64,000 bases of DNA from Alphaproteobacteria bacterium (GCA_020852655.1 JADZAI010000099.1:37650-101649); one strand, 5' to 3'; shown: positions 33,096-41,764, counted from the first letter of the stretch. Made by a program: numbers and translations. Notes: generated by a model from the letters alone, not told the origin.

Positions 33096-34013
33096 GTGGT
33101 TAATCCCGGCGCGAAGATCGGCGACGATTTCTACGATGCGATGCTTCAGCACATCGCCGGGCGCTTCGTCGCCTTGCCCGACAAGCCGGAAGAGACGCCC
33201 GAGACGACCTTGCACGCGCTCTGGCATTTCGCGGCCGGCGAGCCGCAATCGGTCGAGGGCGCCATGCAGCGCGCGCTCCCGGGGCTCAACGCATCAGATA
33301 CGGACGCCTTGCGCCGGGCCGTGGATCGCCGCCTGTCCGGCGTGCCGCTCGCCCACATCACCGGCCGCCAGCGCTTCCTCGGCATCGATTTCTTCGCCGG
33401 TCCGGACGCCCTCGTTCCCCGGAAGGAGACGGAGATTCTCGGCCGGCTTGCGCTGAGCCATATGGCCAAGCTGTCGGCGGAACGTGGAAAGCTGCGCATC
33501 GCCGACATCTGCACCGGCTCAGGCAATCTTGCGGTATCGCTCGCCTTGCACGAACCGCGCTGCACGATCGAGGCGACAGACATTTCTGTCCCGGCTCTTC
33601 GCCTTGCGCATCTGAACGCCGCGCACCACGGGGTAGCGGATCGCGTCACGCTGCGCGATGGCGATCTCTTCGGTGGTTTTGCCGGCCAGGGCTTCGAAGG
33701 AACTTTCGACCTGATCGTCGCCAACCCGCCCTACATCTCTTCGGGCAAGCTCAAGGCTATGGCCAGCGAGATTGCCGAGCATGAACCGTCTCTGGCTTTC
33801 GACGGCGGCGGCTTCGGCCTCAGCATTGTCGGCCGGCTCATCAAGGAAGCCCCGACCTATCTAAAGTCCCGGTCCTGGCTGTGCTTCGAGGTCGGCGCCG
33901 GCCAGGGGCCGCACATGAAGACATCGCTGGAGCGTGTCGGCGCCTATGGCGCCATCGAGACGGCAAGCAACGATGCCGGCCAGATTCGCGTTCTGGCCGC
34001 CCAAACGCGATAG
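33096..34013 (+). CDS. PrmC/HemK-like methyltransferase
   Basis: A protein of about 305 residues with the N5-glutamine methyltransferase arrangement. It has an N-terminal helical part, PLAHITGRQRFLGIDFFAGPDALVPRKETEIL, SAM-binding ADICTGSGNLAVSLAL, and the glutamine-binding NPPY in LIVANPPYISSGKL. It could methylate a Gln, as PrmC does on release factors, but sequence divergence suggests a paralogue with another target. I choose GTG 33096 because GAGGGG lies 8 bases upstream and the alternative GTG 33072 is buried in a hairpin. Confidence 0.75.
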   Translation: MVNPGAKIGDDFYDAMLQHIAGRFVALPDKPEETPETTLHALWHFAAGEPQSVEGAMQRALPGLNASDTDALRRAVDRRLSGVPLAHITGRQRFLGIDFFAGPDALVPRKETEILGRLALSHMAKLSAERGKLRIADICTGSGNLAVSLALHEPRCTIEATDISVPALRLAHLNAAHHGVADRVTLRDGDLFGGFAGQGFEGTFDLIVANPPYISSGKLKAMASEIAEHEPSLAFDGGGFGLSIVGRLIKEAPTYLKSRSWLCFEVGAGQGPHMKTSLERVGAYGAIETASNDAGQIRVLAAQTR

Positions 34014-34103
34014 ACGGCGTTCTTCGGCGGCGAGGGTGGATGCGCCCGGCGCTGTTCCGGCTGCGCATTGACTCGGCGGCATCTTCGCGGCACGGCTCGC
34101 GCC

Positions 34104-34718
34104 ATGACCGTTCATCTGCATCGCGGCGATCTGCCGGAAGGGCTGGATCTCGGCCCACTAGTGGCGATCGACAGCGAGACGCTGGGGCTGAAGCCGCAGC
34201 GCGACCGGCTGTGCCTCGTCCAGCTTTCGTCGGGCGACGGCAACGCGCATCTCGTGAAGTTCGACGACCGCGACAGCTATGACGCGCCGCGGCTGAAGGC
34301 CCTTCTGACAGACCCCAAGGTCACCAAGCTGTTCCACTATGCGCGCTTCGACGTCGCGGTGATGCGCGTCTATCTCGGCGTCGTGACGCAACCGATCTAC
34401 TGCACCAAGATCACCTCCAAGCTCGTGCGCACCTATACCGACAAGCACGGCCTGAAGGACCTGGTGAAGGAGCTGCTGAACGTCGATCTGTCGAAGCAGC
34501 AGCAAAGCTCCGACTGGGCAGCGGCGACGCTGAGCAAAGAGCAGATGGACTATGCCGCGTCCGACGTGCTCCACCTGCACCGGCTGAAGGCGCAGCTCGA
34601 CATGATGCTGGCGCGCGAAGGGCGGACCCATCTCGCCGAGGCGGCCTTCCGCTTCCTGCCGGTGCGGGCCGAACTGGATCTCGCCGGCTGGAGCGAAGAT
34701 GACATCTTCGCCCACTGA
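34104..34718 (+). CDS. RNase D-type 3'-5' exonuclease
   Basis: A 204-residue DEDDy exonuclease domain without the C-terminal HRDC domains of full RNase D. Exo I is VAIDSETLGL (catalytic Asp and Glu), Exo II lies in FHYARFDVAVMRVYLG, and Exo III is DYAASDVLHLHRL with the catalytic Tyr and Asp. It would trim RNA 3' ends. The short form is usual in Alphaproteobacteria. ATG 34104 begins the conserved protein. It overlaps the next gene by 20 bases and may head the transcript that leads into the lpt genes. Confidence 0.9.
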   Translation: MTVHLHRGDLPEGLDLGPLVAIDSETLGLKPQRDRLCLVQLSSGDGNAHLVKFDDRDSYDAPRLKALLTDPKVTKLFHYARFDVAVMRVYLGVVTQPIYCTKITSKLVRTYTDKHGLKDLVKELLNVDLSKQQQSSDWAAATLSKEQMDYAASDVLHLHRLKAQLDMMLAREGRTHLAEAAFRFLPVRAELDLAGWSEDDIFAH

Positions 34719-35304
34719 GCCGGGCGGCGGCGTGCCCGGCTGGCTGCGTACGCCAACCGCGACCGGGGTTCTGTGGCTGACGCTGGCCGGCGCCGTGGCG
34801 CTGCTGATCCTCGCCTGGCGCGAGCCGCTATTGACGGTCACGGTCACCGCGCATCTGCCTCCCATCATACCGGATCCGTTCCAGTCCTTCACGATCCTGG
34901 ACGAGACCCGCAGCGTCATCACCATGATCGGACGTCTGTGGGAGACCGACTACCGGCTGATCGCCGGACTGATCACGTTTTTCGGCGTGCTGCTGCCGAT
35001 CCTGAAGAATGTCGGCGTTGCGCTGCTGTTGCTCTCGCCGCCGCAGGGGCGGGCCCGGAGCATGGCGAGCCTCCTGCAATTCGTCGGGCGCTTCGCGATG
35101 GTCGACATCTTCGCCATCGCGATCATCGTTTCCGTGATGGCAGCAGGCACGATCGGCCAGGGCGACACCGGCGGCAGCCCGGCGACGGTCGAGACGGTGA
35201 CGCTGCTGCGCGGCGGGTTCTATCTCTTCGTCGCCTATGTGCTTGTCAGCTTCGCCATCGACGTGGCGCTGGCGCTGCGCTACCGGCGCGACGGCGTCGG
35301 CTGA
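34699..35304 (+). CDS. PqiA-like inner membrane protein
   Basis: A 201-residue protein with four hydrophobic helices resembling one module of paraquat-inducible protein A. Marks are the FTILDETRSVITMIGRLW periplasmic loop, FFGVLLPILKNVGVALLLL, and LLQFVGRFAMVDIFAIAIIV, the PqiA-type Gly/Arg-x-x-MVD sequence. PqiA partners with MCE proteins in lipid transport across the envelope; no MCE gene is adjacent here. It starts inside the end of the RNase D gene and precedes lptC by 74 bases. Confidence 0.75.
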   Translation: MTSSPTEPGGGVPGWLRTPTATGVLWLTLAGAVALLILAWREPLLTVTVTAHLPPIIPDPFQSFTILDETRSVITMIGRLWETDYRLIAGLITFFGVLLPILKNVGVALLLLSPPQGRARSMASLLQFVGRFAMVDIFAIAIIVSVMAAGTIGQGDTGGSPATVETVTLLRGGFYLFVAYVLVSFAIDVALALRYRRDGVG

Positions 35305-35378
35305 CGCGCCACGCCACGAAGCGGGCGCAATTCCGCGCTTTGTTGACGGGCGGATGGACGCCGCGACCCTGCGGGCTT

Positions 35379-36053
35379 ATGTCCGGCGTGAACATCATGG
35401 CGAACCTGCAAGAGACACGACCGCGCCTGGAGCGCCTGGAAACGCGGCGCTCGCCGGCGCGCTTCGCCGACGCCGAGCGGCACCGCAGACTCGTGTCGCG
35501 GCTGAAGATCGCGCTGCCGCTGCTGGCGGGCGCCTGCATCGCCGCCATCTTCATCAGCCTCGTCTTCTCGGGCCGTTCGACGCCGGACCGGGAGCCGGGA
35601 ACCGCACCGGCGATCGAGATGGAGGCCCCCACGCTGACGGGGTTCAGCGAGGCCGGAAAGCCCTATCAGGTGAAGGCCGCACGCTCGGTCCAGACGCGCG
35701 AGGGCATCATCGAGCTGACCGACATCGCGGCGCAGATGGAGCTCGAGGACGGCACGGTGAACCTGACCGCCGAGCGCGGCCGGGTGCAGCAGGACAACCA
35801 TCACGCCTCGGTCGAGGGCGGTGTTGTCGTGACGCTGTCCAACGGCTACCGCTTCGAGACCGAACGGGCCGAGGCCGACATGAAGGCCGGAGTCATCACG
35901 GGCGACGCTAAGGTAAAGGTCGACGGGCCGATGGGGACCAGCGAGGCAGCCGGCTTCCGCGTGGACAAGTCGGTCAAGAGCATCACCTTCACGGGCGGCG
36001 TGACATCGGTCCTGAAGCCGGCGGCGGACAAGGAAAAGGCCAAGACGCCATGA
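35379..36053 (+). CDS. lptC: LPS export protein LptC
   Basis: A protein of about 224 residues anchored by one membrane helix (IALPLLAGACIAAIFISLVF) with a periplasmic beta-jellyroll. APTLTGFSEAGKPYQVKAARSVQ and the repeated TLSNGYRFETERAEADMKAGVITGD pattern match LptC. It passes LPS from the LptBFG exporter to LptA. Two in-frame ATGs, 35379 and 35397, are possible; neither has a strong ribosome site. It overlaps lptA in ATGA. Confidence 0.88.
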   Translation: MSGVNIMANLQETRPRLERLETRRSPARFADAERHRRLVSRLKIALPLLAGACIAAIFISLVFSGRSTPDREPGTAPAIEMEAPTLTGFSEAGKPYQVKAARSVQTREGIIELTDIAAQMELEDGTVNLTAERGRVQQDNHHASVEGGVVVTLSNGYRFETERAEADMKAGVITGDAKVKVDGPMGTSEAAGFRVDKSVKSITFTGGVTSVLKPAADKEKAKTP

Positions 36054-36565
36054 TGCGCGCCCTCGTCATCGCCGCTGCCCTTGCCCTCGCCGTGGGCGGT
36101 CCGGCGCTCGCCGCCAAGAGCAAAACGCCATTCGGCGACCTTGGCGACGACAGCGACAAGCCGATCAACATCAGCGCCGAAACGCAGCAGGCCGACTTCA
36201 ACGCCGAGACGATCACCTATTCGGGCGCAGTCCGCATCCAGCAGGGCGACCTGGTACTGCGGGCCGACAAGGTGACGGCGGACGCGCCTGATTCGAAGCT
36301 GACCCGGGTGACCGCCTCCGGCGACGTCGTCATCACCTCGCAGGATGCGACGGCGCGGGCGCCGCTGGCGGTTTACGAGGTTGCCGCGCGAACGATTCGC
36401 CTGACCGGCGACGTCGTCCTGGTCCAGGGCGGCAATACGCTGAAGGGCACCGAACTGTTCGTGGACCTGAAGGCCGGCACCGCGACGCTGACGGCCAAGG
36501 GGTCCTCAACGGGCCGGGTTGAGGGCATCCTCCAGCCCAGCACCGGCAAGCCGAAGACCAACTGA
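36050..36565 (+). CDS. lptA: LPS transport periplasmic protein LptA
   Basis: A 171-residue OstA-like protein with a Sec signal peptide (MMRALVIAAALALAVGGPALAAK). The mature part is a run of beta-strands, with INISAETQQADFNAETITYSGAVRIQQGD and LRADKVTADAP typical of the OstA/LptA fold. It forms the periplasmic LPS bridge. The start overlaps lptC by four bases. A small GCCGC-ggaa-GCGGC hairpin follows directly after the stop (36566-36579), and 201 bases separate it from lptB. Confidence 0.9.
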   Translation: MMRALVIAAALALAVGGPALAAKSKTPFGDLGDDSDKPINISAETQQADFNAETITYSGAVRIQQGDLVLRADKVTADAPDSKLTRVTASGDVVITSQDATARAPLAVYEVAARTIRLTGDVVLVQGGNTLKGTELFVDLKAGTATLTAKGSSTGRVEGILQPSTGKPKTN

Positions 36566-36579
36566 GCCGCGGAAGCGGC
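36566..36579 (+). other. Small stable hairpin after lptA
   Basis: GCCGC (36566-36570), tetraloop GGAA, and GCGGC (36575-36579) begin immediately after the lptA stop. There is no T tract. It may reduce read-through or protect the lptC-lptA mRNA end. The rest of the 36580-36766 gap has TTAA-containing, more AT-rich sequence, possibly a promoter for lptB-rpoN, but no clear motif. Confidence 0.35.
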
Positions 36580-36766
36580 CTATTTCGGCCCAAATCCGGG
36601 GCCTTCGTATCGGGCGTCACGGCCTGCCTACGGGCGCAAATCCCCGTCTTGCACTGCAACAACGGAAAATGGATCATGCGCCGTTAACCGGAAGGGCAAG
36701 AAACAGGCCAACTACCCGGCCAAATTCACCCGTTGTTAAGTGCCCACCCGACTTCATGGTGTCCCG

Positions 36767-37558
36767 ATGTCCATGCCTTCGAACGAAACCCCTGATCGCG
36801 CCGCCGGCGGCCCAGGACCTGTCGTGGTCCAGGGCACAGGCGGGCTTGTGGTCAAGCGGATCGGCAAAACGTTTCGCAAGCGCCCCGTGGTGCGCGGCAT
36901 CAGCCTGGAACTGCACCGCGGCGAGGCCGTGGGCCTGCTCGGCCCCAACGGCGCCGGCAAGACGACCACCTTCTACATGATCATGGGCCTGATCCCGCCG
37001 GACTACGGGACGATCGAGCTCGACGGCGTCGACGTGACGGCGATGCCGATGTATCGCCGCGCGCGCCTCGGCCTCGGCTATTTGCCGCAGGAAGCCTCGA
37101 TCTTTCGCGGGCTGACGGTCGAGGACAACGTCATGGCCGTGGCGGAGCTGACCGAGAAGAACGCCGCCCGGGCGCGTCAGCTCACCCAGGACCTGCTCGC
37201 CGAGTTCGGCGTCGAGCACCTCGCCCGCACGCCGGCCATCGCGCTTTCGGGCGGCGAGCGGCGGCGGGTCGAGATCGCGCGCGCCCTCGCCTCGGCGCCC
37301 AGCTACATCCTGCTCGACGAGCCCTTCGCCGGCATCGACCCGATCGCGGTCGGCGACATCCGCACGCTGGTCACGCATCTGAAGAATCGCGGGATCGGCG
37401 TGCTGATCACCGACCACAATGTCCGCGAGACGCTCGACATCATCGACCGCGCCTCGATCATCCACGACGGGCGCGTGCTCATGGAAGGCACGCCGGCGGA
37501 GATCGTCGGCGACCGCGACGTGCGGCGCGTCTATCTCGGCGACCGTTTCAGTCTTTAG
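36767..37558 (+). CDS. lptB: LPS export ABC transporter ATP-binding protein LptB
   Basis: A 263-residue ABC ATPase that powers LPS extraction from the inner membrane. Walker A GPNGAGKTTT, Q-loop LPQEASIFRGLT, signature LSGGERRR, Walker B YILLDEPFAGIDP and switch histidine ITDHNVRETLDI are all present. The YLPQEASIFRGLTVEDN sequence is diagnostic of LptB. ATG 36767 is preferred, though GTG 36740 is also open. It is followed by rpoN after 24 bases, the usual neighbour in Proteobacteria. Confidence 0.95.
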   Translation: MSMPSNETPDRAAGGPGPVVVQGTGGLVVKRIGKTFRKRPVVRGISLELHRGEAVGLLGPNGAGKTTTFYMIMGLIPPDYGTIELDGVDVTAMPMYRRARLGLGYLPQEASIFRGLTVEDNVMAVAELTEKNAARARQLTQDLLAEFGVEHLARTPAIALSGGERRRVEIARALASAPSYILLDEPFAGIDPIAVGDIRTLVTHLKNRGIGVLITDHNVRETLDIIDRASIIHDGRVLMEGTPAEIVGDRDVRRVYLGDRFSL

Positions 37559-37582
37559 GTTTCCGTCGGGGGGCGGAGCAGT

Positions 37583-39100
37583 ATGGCGTTAGCGCAGCGG
37601 CTGGAGATCAGGCAGGGCCAAGCCCTGGTGATGACGCCGCAATTGCAGCAGGCGATCAAACTGCTCCAGCTCTCCAACCTCGAGCTTCAGGCCTATGTCG
37701 AGGACGAGCTGGAGCGCAATCCACTGCTGGAGCGCGAGGCGCCGAACGGGCGCGAGGACGAGCGCGACGCGACGCCGGTGCTGGAACAGGCGGCGCCCGA
37801 ACGGCTGGACCAGGCGCTGGAGCGCGGCGTTGACGCCGAGTCGGCGCTCGATAACGGCTTCGAGAATGTCTACGCCGACGAGGCGCGCTCCGATTCCGCC
37901 GAGCGCGGCGACAGCGACCTCGCGGGCGGTGCGACGGACTGGTCGCGCGCCGGGTCCGGCGGCAATTTCGACGGCGAGGCGGCCGACTTTGAGGGCGTGC
38001 TCACCAAGTCGATGACGCTGCGCGACCATCTGGAAGCGCAGCTCCAGATCGCGATCGCCGATCCGGTCGAGAAGATGATCGGCGCGTGGCTGATCGATCT
38101 GGTCGACGACGCCGGCTACATCCCGGCAGATCTGGGCGATGCGCCCGAGAAGCTGGGCGTATCGGCCGAGACGGTCGAAAGCGTTCTTTCGCGGCTCCAG
38201 ACCTTCGACCCGGTCGGCGTGTGCTGCCGCTCCCTGAGCGAGTGTCTCGCGATCCAGCTCCGCGAAAAGGACCGCTTCGATCCGGCGATGCAGGCGGTCG
38301 TCGGTAATCTGGAACTGCTGGCGAAGCGCGACCTCGTCGGCCTGATGCGGCTGGCCGGCGTCGACGCCGAAGATCTTGCCGGCATGATCGCCGAAATCCG
38401 TGCCTGCAACCCGAAGCCGGGCCTTGCCTTCGCGAGCGGCGACGACGCACCGGCGATCGTGCCCGACGTCTTCGTGCGCGAAACCAATACCGGCGGCTGG
38501 GCCGTCGAACTCAACAGCGACACGCTGCCCCGCGTGCTGGTGAACCAGCGCTATGCTTCGCGCATCTCGAACGGACCGAAAGGCAAGGACGCGAAGGCCT
38601 TCGTCACGGATTGCCTGCTCTCGGGCAACTGGCTGGTGAAGAGCCTCGACCAGCGCGCCCGCACGATCCTGAAGGTCGCGACCGAGATCGTGCGCCAGCA
38701 GGACGCATTCTTCGCGCATGGCGTGCGGCACCTGAAGCCGCTGATCCTGAAGAATGTCGCCGAGGCGATCTCGATGCATGAATCGACGGTCAGCCGCGTG
38801 ACCTCGAACAAATACATCGCGAGCCCGCGCGGGCTCTTCGAACTGAAATACTTCTTCACCTCATCGATCCAGTCGGCCGACGGCGGCGAGGCGCACTCAG
38901 CCGAGGCCGTGCGCCACCGTATCCGCGATCTGATCGACCAGGAGCGCGCCGCCGACATCCTCTCCGACGACCGCATCGTCGACATCCTCAAAGGTGGCGG
39001 CATCGACATCGCCCGCCGCACCGTCGCCAAGTATCGCGAGGCGATGCGCATTCCCTCCTCCGTCGAACGCCGCCGCCAGAAGATGGCCGCCGCGGCCTGA
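37583..39100 (+). CDS. rpoN: RNA polymerase sigma-54 factor
   Basis: A 505-residue sigma factor for nitrogen and other enhancer-dependent promoters. Region I, the activator-binding part, is QALVMTPQLQQAIKLLQLSNLEL. An acidic region II follows, then the core-binding and DNA-binding domains. The RpoN box ARRTVAKYRE spans about residues 477-486. In most Proteobacteria hpf and ptsN follow directly, but here four other genes (39.1-41.0 kb) intervene. Confidence 0.97.
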   Translation: MALAQRLEIRQGQALVMTPQLQQAIKLLQLSNLELQAYVEDELERNPLLEREAPNGREDERDATPVLEQAAPERLDQALERGVDAESALDNGFENVYADEARSDSAERGDSDLAGGATDWSRAGSGGNFDGEAADFEGVLTKSMTLRDHLEAQLQIAIADPVEKMIGAWLIDLVDDAGYIPADLGDAPEKLGVSAETVESVLSRLQTFDPVGVCCRSLSECLAIQLREKDRFDPAMQAVVGNLELLAKRDLVGLMRLAGVDAEDLAGMIAEIRACNPKPGLAFASGDDAPAIVPDVFVRETNTGGWAVELNSDTLPRVLVNQRYASRISNGPKGKDAKAFVTDCLLSGNWLVKSLDQRARTILKVATEIVRQQDAFFAHGVRHLKPLILKNVAEAISMHESTVSRVTSNKYIASPRGLFELKYFFTSSIQSADGGEAHSAEAVRHRIRDLIDQERAADILSDDRIVDILKGGGIDIARRTVAKYREAMRIPSSVERRRQKMAAAA

Positions 39101-39141
39101 CCGGCCGATTGACCCTGATGTGCGAAGGCGTATCCTACGGC

Positions 39142-39417
39142 ATGGCGACCCGCGAACGGGAGCGCATCGCCGCGCTCAAGGCCTCCCTGGAGGGCCTGGA
39201 ACAAGACGGCGAGCTCGAGGCAGTCGCAGCCTCAGCCCCGTCCGACGCTGATGTCGACGCCTTCGTCGACCGCAACGGAGCCGCGATTGAAGCTTCGGTT
39301 GCTCGAGGCAAGGCCGCACTGGCACGCGGCGAGGGCCGGATCGTCACACCGGACACGGCCCCAGCCTACGTCACTGAACTAATCGAACGAGGCAAGCGCC
39401 GCCGGGCGGAACCTTAA
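39142..39417 (+). CDS. Probable type II antitoxin paired with the ParE-like toxin
   Basis: A short acidic-then-basic protein of 91 residues if begun at ATG 39142 (102 from an upstream TTG). The N-terminal MATRERERIAALKASLEG helix and the segment AAIEASVARGKAALARGEGRIVTPD resemble the C-terminal toxin-binding part of ParD-like antitoxins. A clear ribbon-helix-helix is not obvious, so the assignment rests largely on the adjacent toxin, 12 bases downstream. It is inserted after rpoN. Confidence 0.6.
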   Translation: MATRERERIAALKASLEGLEQDGELEAVAASAPSDADVDAFVDRNGAAIEASVARGKAALARGEGRIVTPDTAPAYVTELIERGKRRRAEP

Positions 39418-39429
39418 GTTCAATCGGCC

Positions 39430-39741
39430 ATGGCACGCATCTTCCTCCACGATGAGGCGGACGCAGATCTTGCCGCAATAGAAGACTATCTGACCGTCGA
39501 GGCTGGCTCGCGCATCGCAGGACGCAGCCTCAATCGGATCGTCGAAAAGCCTCAGACACTTGCCTTGTTCCCGTCTCTCGGCCGTATCCGCGAAGATTTG
39601 GCAGGCTCGCCGCGCAGCTTTGCTGTCGCACCTTGGATCGTCTTCTACGAAGCCCTTCCCAACGGCGACGGCATCGCCGTGTGGCATATTCTTCATGGTC
39701 GCCGCGACCTGCCAGCGACGATCCGTGCGCCGCGCCGCTGA
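39430..39741 (+). CDS. ParE/RelE-superfamily toxin
   Basis: A 103-residue protein with the ParE pattern: an N-terminal strand and helix (ARIFLHDEADADLAAIEDYLTVEAG), central LFPSLGRIREDLAGSPRSFAVAPWIVFYEA, and the C-terminal VWHILHGRRDLPATI. ParE toxins inhibit gyrase, while RelE cousins cut mRNA; which applies here is unknown. It lies 12 bases after the putative antitoxin, the normal antitoxin-first order. Confidence 0.8.
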   Translation: MARIFLHDEADADLAAIEDYLTVEAGSRIAGRSLNRIVEKPQTLALFPSLGRIREDLAGSPRSFAVAPWIVFYEALPNGDGIAVWHILHGRRDLPATIRAPRR

Positions 39742-39812
39742 CCCGCGCTGAGCCTTCGGTCATTACCTCTCAGGTCATTGAACGGCGGCGCGGCGGGGCG
39801 TTTGTTCGGGGC

Positions 39813-40574
39813 ATGACCGCCCTGCATGACACCGGCTTCGGCCCGCTCCTGCGCTCGTGGCGCCAGACGCGGCGCCTCAGCCAGCTCGACCTCGCGCTCG
39901 CCTGCGGCGCTTCGCAGCGCCATGTGAGTTTCATGGAATCCGGCCGCGCCCGGCCCAGCCGCGGCATGGCGCTGACGCTCGGATCCGTCCTGCGCGTTCC
40001 CCTCAAGGACCAGAATCTGATGCTGCTCGCTGCTGGCCACGCCCCCGCCTTCGCCGACCGCCCGCGCAACGCCAGCCCGCGCAAGGCGGTGGACGCGGCG
40101 CTGATCGAAGTGATCCGGCGGCAGAACCCGCTGCCCGCGATGATCCTGGAGAACGGGGTCCAGATCGCCGCCGCGAATGCAGGCGCCGACAGGCTGATGA
40201 CGTTCCTGTGCGACGGGCCGCGGCCGACCGACAATCTCGGCCAGCTCTTCTTCGGCGAGGGCGGCGTCGCGCGCTTCCTGGAGAATGGCGACGAGGTCGC
40301 GGCCTGGGGCGACCGCCAGGCGCGGGCCCAGCGCGTGCTCAACCTGGGACCGGGCGAGCAGATCGTCGCGCCGCCGTCGCAGCCGCGGCGCGATGCCAAC
40401 GCCTCCGACGCCGCGTTGACGCTCCGCTTCCTCAAGGACGGTGTGCGGCTGGGGCTCTATACGCTGCTCGCGACGCTGGGGACGCCGCTCGACATCGGCG
40501 TCGAGCGGCTGGGGCTCGAATTCTTCCTGCCGGCCGACGCGGCGACCGAAGCCTGGTTCAAGGACACGCCATGA
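39813..40574 (+). CDS. XRE-family regulator with MmyB-like ligand-binding domain
   Basis: A 253-residue regulator. The N-terminal helix-turn-helix is LRSWRQTRRLSQLDLALACGASQRHVSFMESGRARPS (positions about 12-48). The C-terminal half has NPLPAMILENGVQIAAANAGADRLMTFL, the MmyB-like domain thought to bind fatty acids or similar ligands. It ends in an ATGA overlap with a thioesterase gene, so the regulator and enzyme are coupled and probably share a ligand or pathway. Confidence 0.85.
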   Translation: MTALHDTGFGPLLRSWRQTRRLSQLDLALACGASQRHVSFMESGRARPSRGMALTLGSVLRVPLKDQNLMLLAAGHAPAFADRPRNASPRKAVDAALIEVIRRQNPLPAMILENGVQIAAANAGADRLMTFLCDGPRPTDNLGQLFFGEGGVARFLENGDEVAAWGDRQARAQRVLNLGPGEQIVAPPSQPRRDANASDAALTLRFLKDGVRLGLYTLLATLGTPLDIGVERLGLEFFLPADAATEAWFKDTP

Positions 40575-40960
40575 CCCTCGACGAACTCAGCAATGCCATG
40601 CCGTTCGCCCGGCTGATGGGCGTGACCTTCACGCACGCAACACCCGACGAAGTGCGGGCCGAGATGCTCGTGCGCGAGGATCTCTGCACGACGAACGCCA
40701 TCCTGCATGGCGGCGCGGCGATGGCGCTGGCCGATACGGTGGGCGCCGCCGCGACTGTGCTGAACCTGCCCGCCGGCAAAGGCACGACAACGATCGAGAG
40801 CAAGACGAATTTCCTCGCCGCCGGGCCTGCCGGCGCCGGGGTCACGGCGATTTGCACGCCCCTCCACAAGGGCAGCCGCACCCAGGTCTGGACCACGCGA
40901 ATCGAGCGCGCGGACGGCAAGACGGTCGCGATCGTCACGCAGACTCAGCTCGTTCTCTAG
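40571..40960 (+). CDS. PaaI-family hot-dog thioesterase
   Basis: A 129-residue thioesterase. The active-site helix is AILHGGAAMALADTVGAAAT, with the conserved HGG and the Asp nucleophile/base position. TTTIESKTNFLAAGPAG and a C-terminal IVTQTQLVL strand complete the hot-dog fold. It would hydrolyse an acyl-CoA, possibly aromatic, as PaaI does. It is coupled by ATGA to the XRE/MmyB regulator. Confidence 0.88.
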   Translation: MTLDELSNAMPFARLMGVTFTHATPDEVRAEMLVREDLCTTNAILHGGAAMALADTVGAAATVLNLPAGKGTTTIESKTNFLAAGPAGAGVTAICTPLHKGSRTQVWTTRIERADGKTVAIVTQTQLVL

Positions 40961-41000
40961 CCACCTGGAACCAAGCGGGAACTGCTGCGGATCGGGCGAG

Positions 41001-41029
41001 TTGACTTAGCGAAACGACCCGCCTATCAG
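41001..41029 (+). promoter_or_regulatory. Candidate sigma70 promoter for hpf-ptsN
   Basis: TTGACT (41001-41006), a 17-base spacer and TATCAG (41024-41029) form a reasonable housekeeping promoter in the 177-base gap before hpf. It would uncouple hpf-ptsN from rpoN, as needed given the inserted genes. Confidence 0.4.
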
Positions 41030-41137
41030 TCCGCGCCTTGCGGCGAAGGGGTGGCGTTTCAATCTCTCGACGTCTGGGAATTTCGGCGTAAAAATGCGCC
41101 CAATGGGCCGGGCTGCGGGCGGCCTCTCGAAGCGGAC

Positions 41138-41713
41138 ATGCAGATCCAAATCAGCGGACAGCAGATCGACATCGGCGATGCCTTGCGCGTCCACGTGACC
41201 GACAAGCTGAATGCCGGCGTCGGCAAATTCTTCGACCATTCCCTTGATGCCGCGGTCGTGTTCTCGCGTGAAGGCGAGGGCTATGGCTGCACGGCCTCGG
41301 TCCATGTGTTCCGCGGCCTGACGCTGCGCGCCGAGGGGCGCGGGCAGGACATCTATGCGAGCTTCGACCAGGCGGCCGAACGCATCGAGAAGCGCCTGCG
41401 CCGCTACAAGGAGCGGCTGAAGACGCACAAGGGCAAGGGCGCCGCGACCGACGACATGGAAGCACGCGACGTCGTGATCCGAGCCGAGCCCGAAGAGCAC
41501 GATTCGCCGGTGAACGGCGAGCCCACGGTGATCGCCGAATCGGTCTCCGCAATCTCGACGCTCAGGGTCGGCGATGCCGTCATGCGGCTGGATATTTCCG
41601 GCGCGCCCGTGGTCGTCTTCCGCAACGCGGGACACGGCGCGCTCAACGTGGTCTATCGGCGGCCCGACGGACATATCGGCTGGATCGATCCCTCCTTCGA
41701 CCCCAAGCCTTAG
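41138..41713 (+). CDS. hpf: Long ribosome hibernation-promoting factor
   Basis: A 191-residue long-form HPF. The N-terminal RaiA/HPF domain is MQIQISGQQIDIGDALRVHV through AAERIEKRLRRYKERLK. A linker leads to the C-terminal dimerisation domain, SVSAISTLRVGDAVMRLDISGAPVVVFRN and VVYRRPDGHIGWIDP. Long HPF dimerises ribosomes to 100S particles in stationary phase. It precedes ptsN by 51 bases, the standard pair. Confidence 0.93.
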   Translation: MQIQISGQQIDIGDALRVHVTDKLNAGVGKFFDHSLDAAVVFSREGEGYGCTASVHVFRGLTLRAEGRGQDIYASFDQAAERIEKRLRRYKERLKTHKGKGAATDDMEARDVVIRAEPEEHDSPVNGEPTVIAESVSAISTLRVGDAVMRLDISGAPVVVFRNAGHGALNVVYRRPDGHIGWIDPSFDPKP

Positions 41714-41764
41714 CCGGGCGCTGTGACAACCGTTTCCCCCCTACCCCAAAGCCGTTCGCATCCC

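Noticed and set aside
36580..36766. CtrA-type TTAA-N7-TTAA site upstream of lptB
   Set aside because: TTAACC and TTAAG half-sites are present but not at the required spacing.
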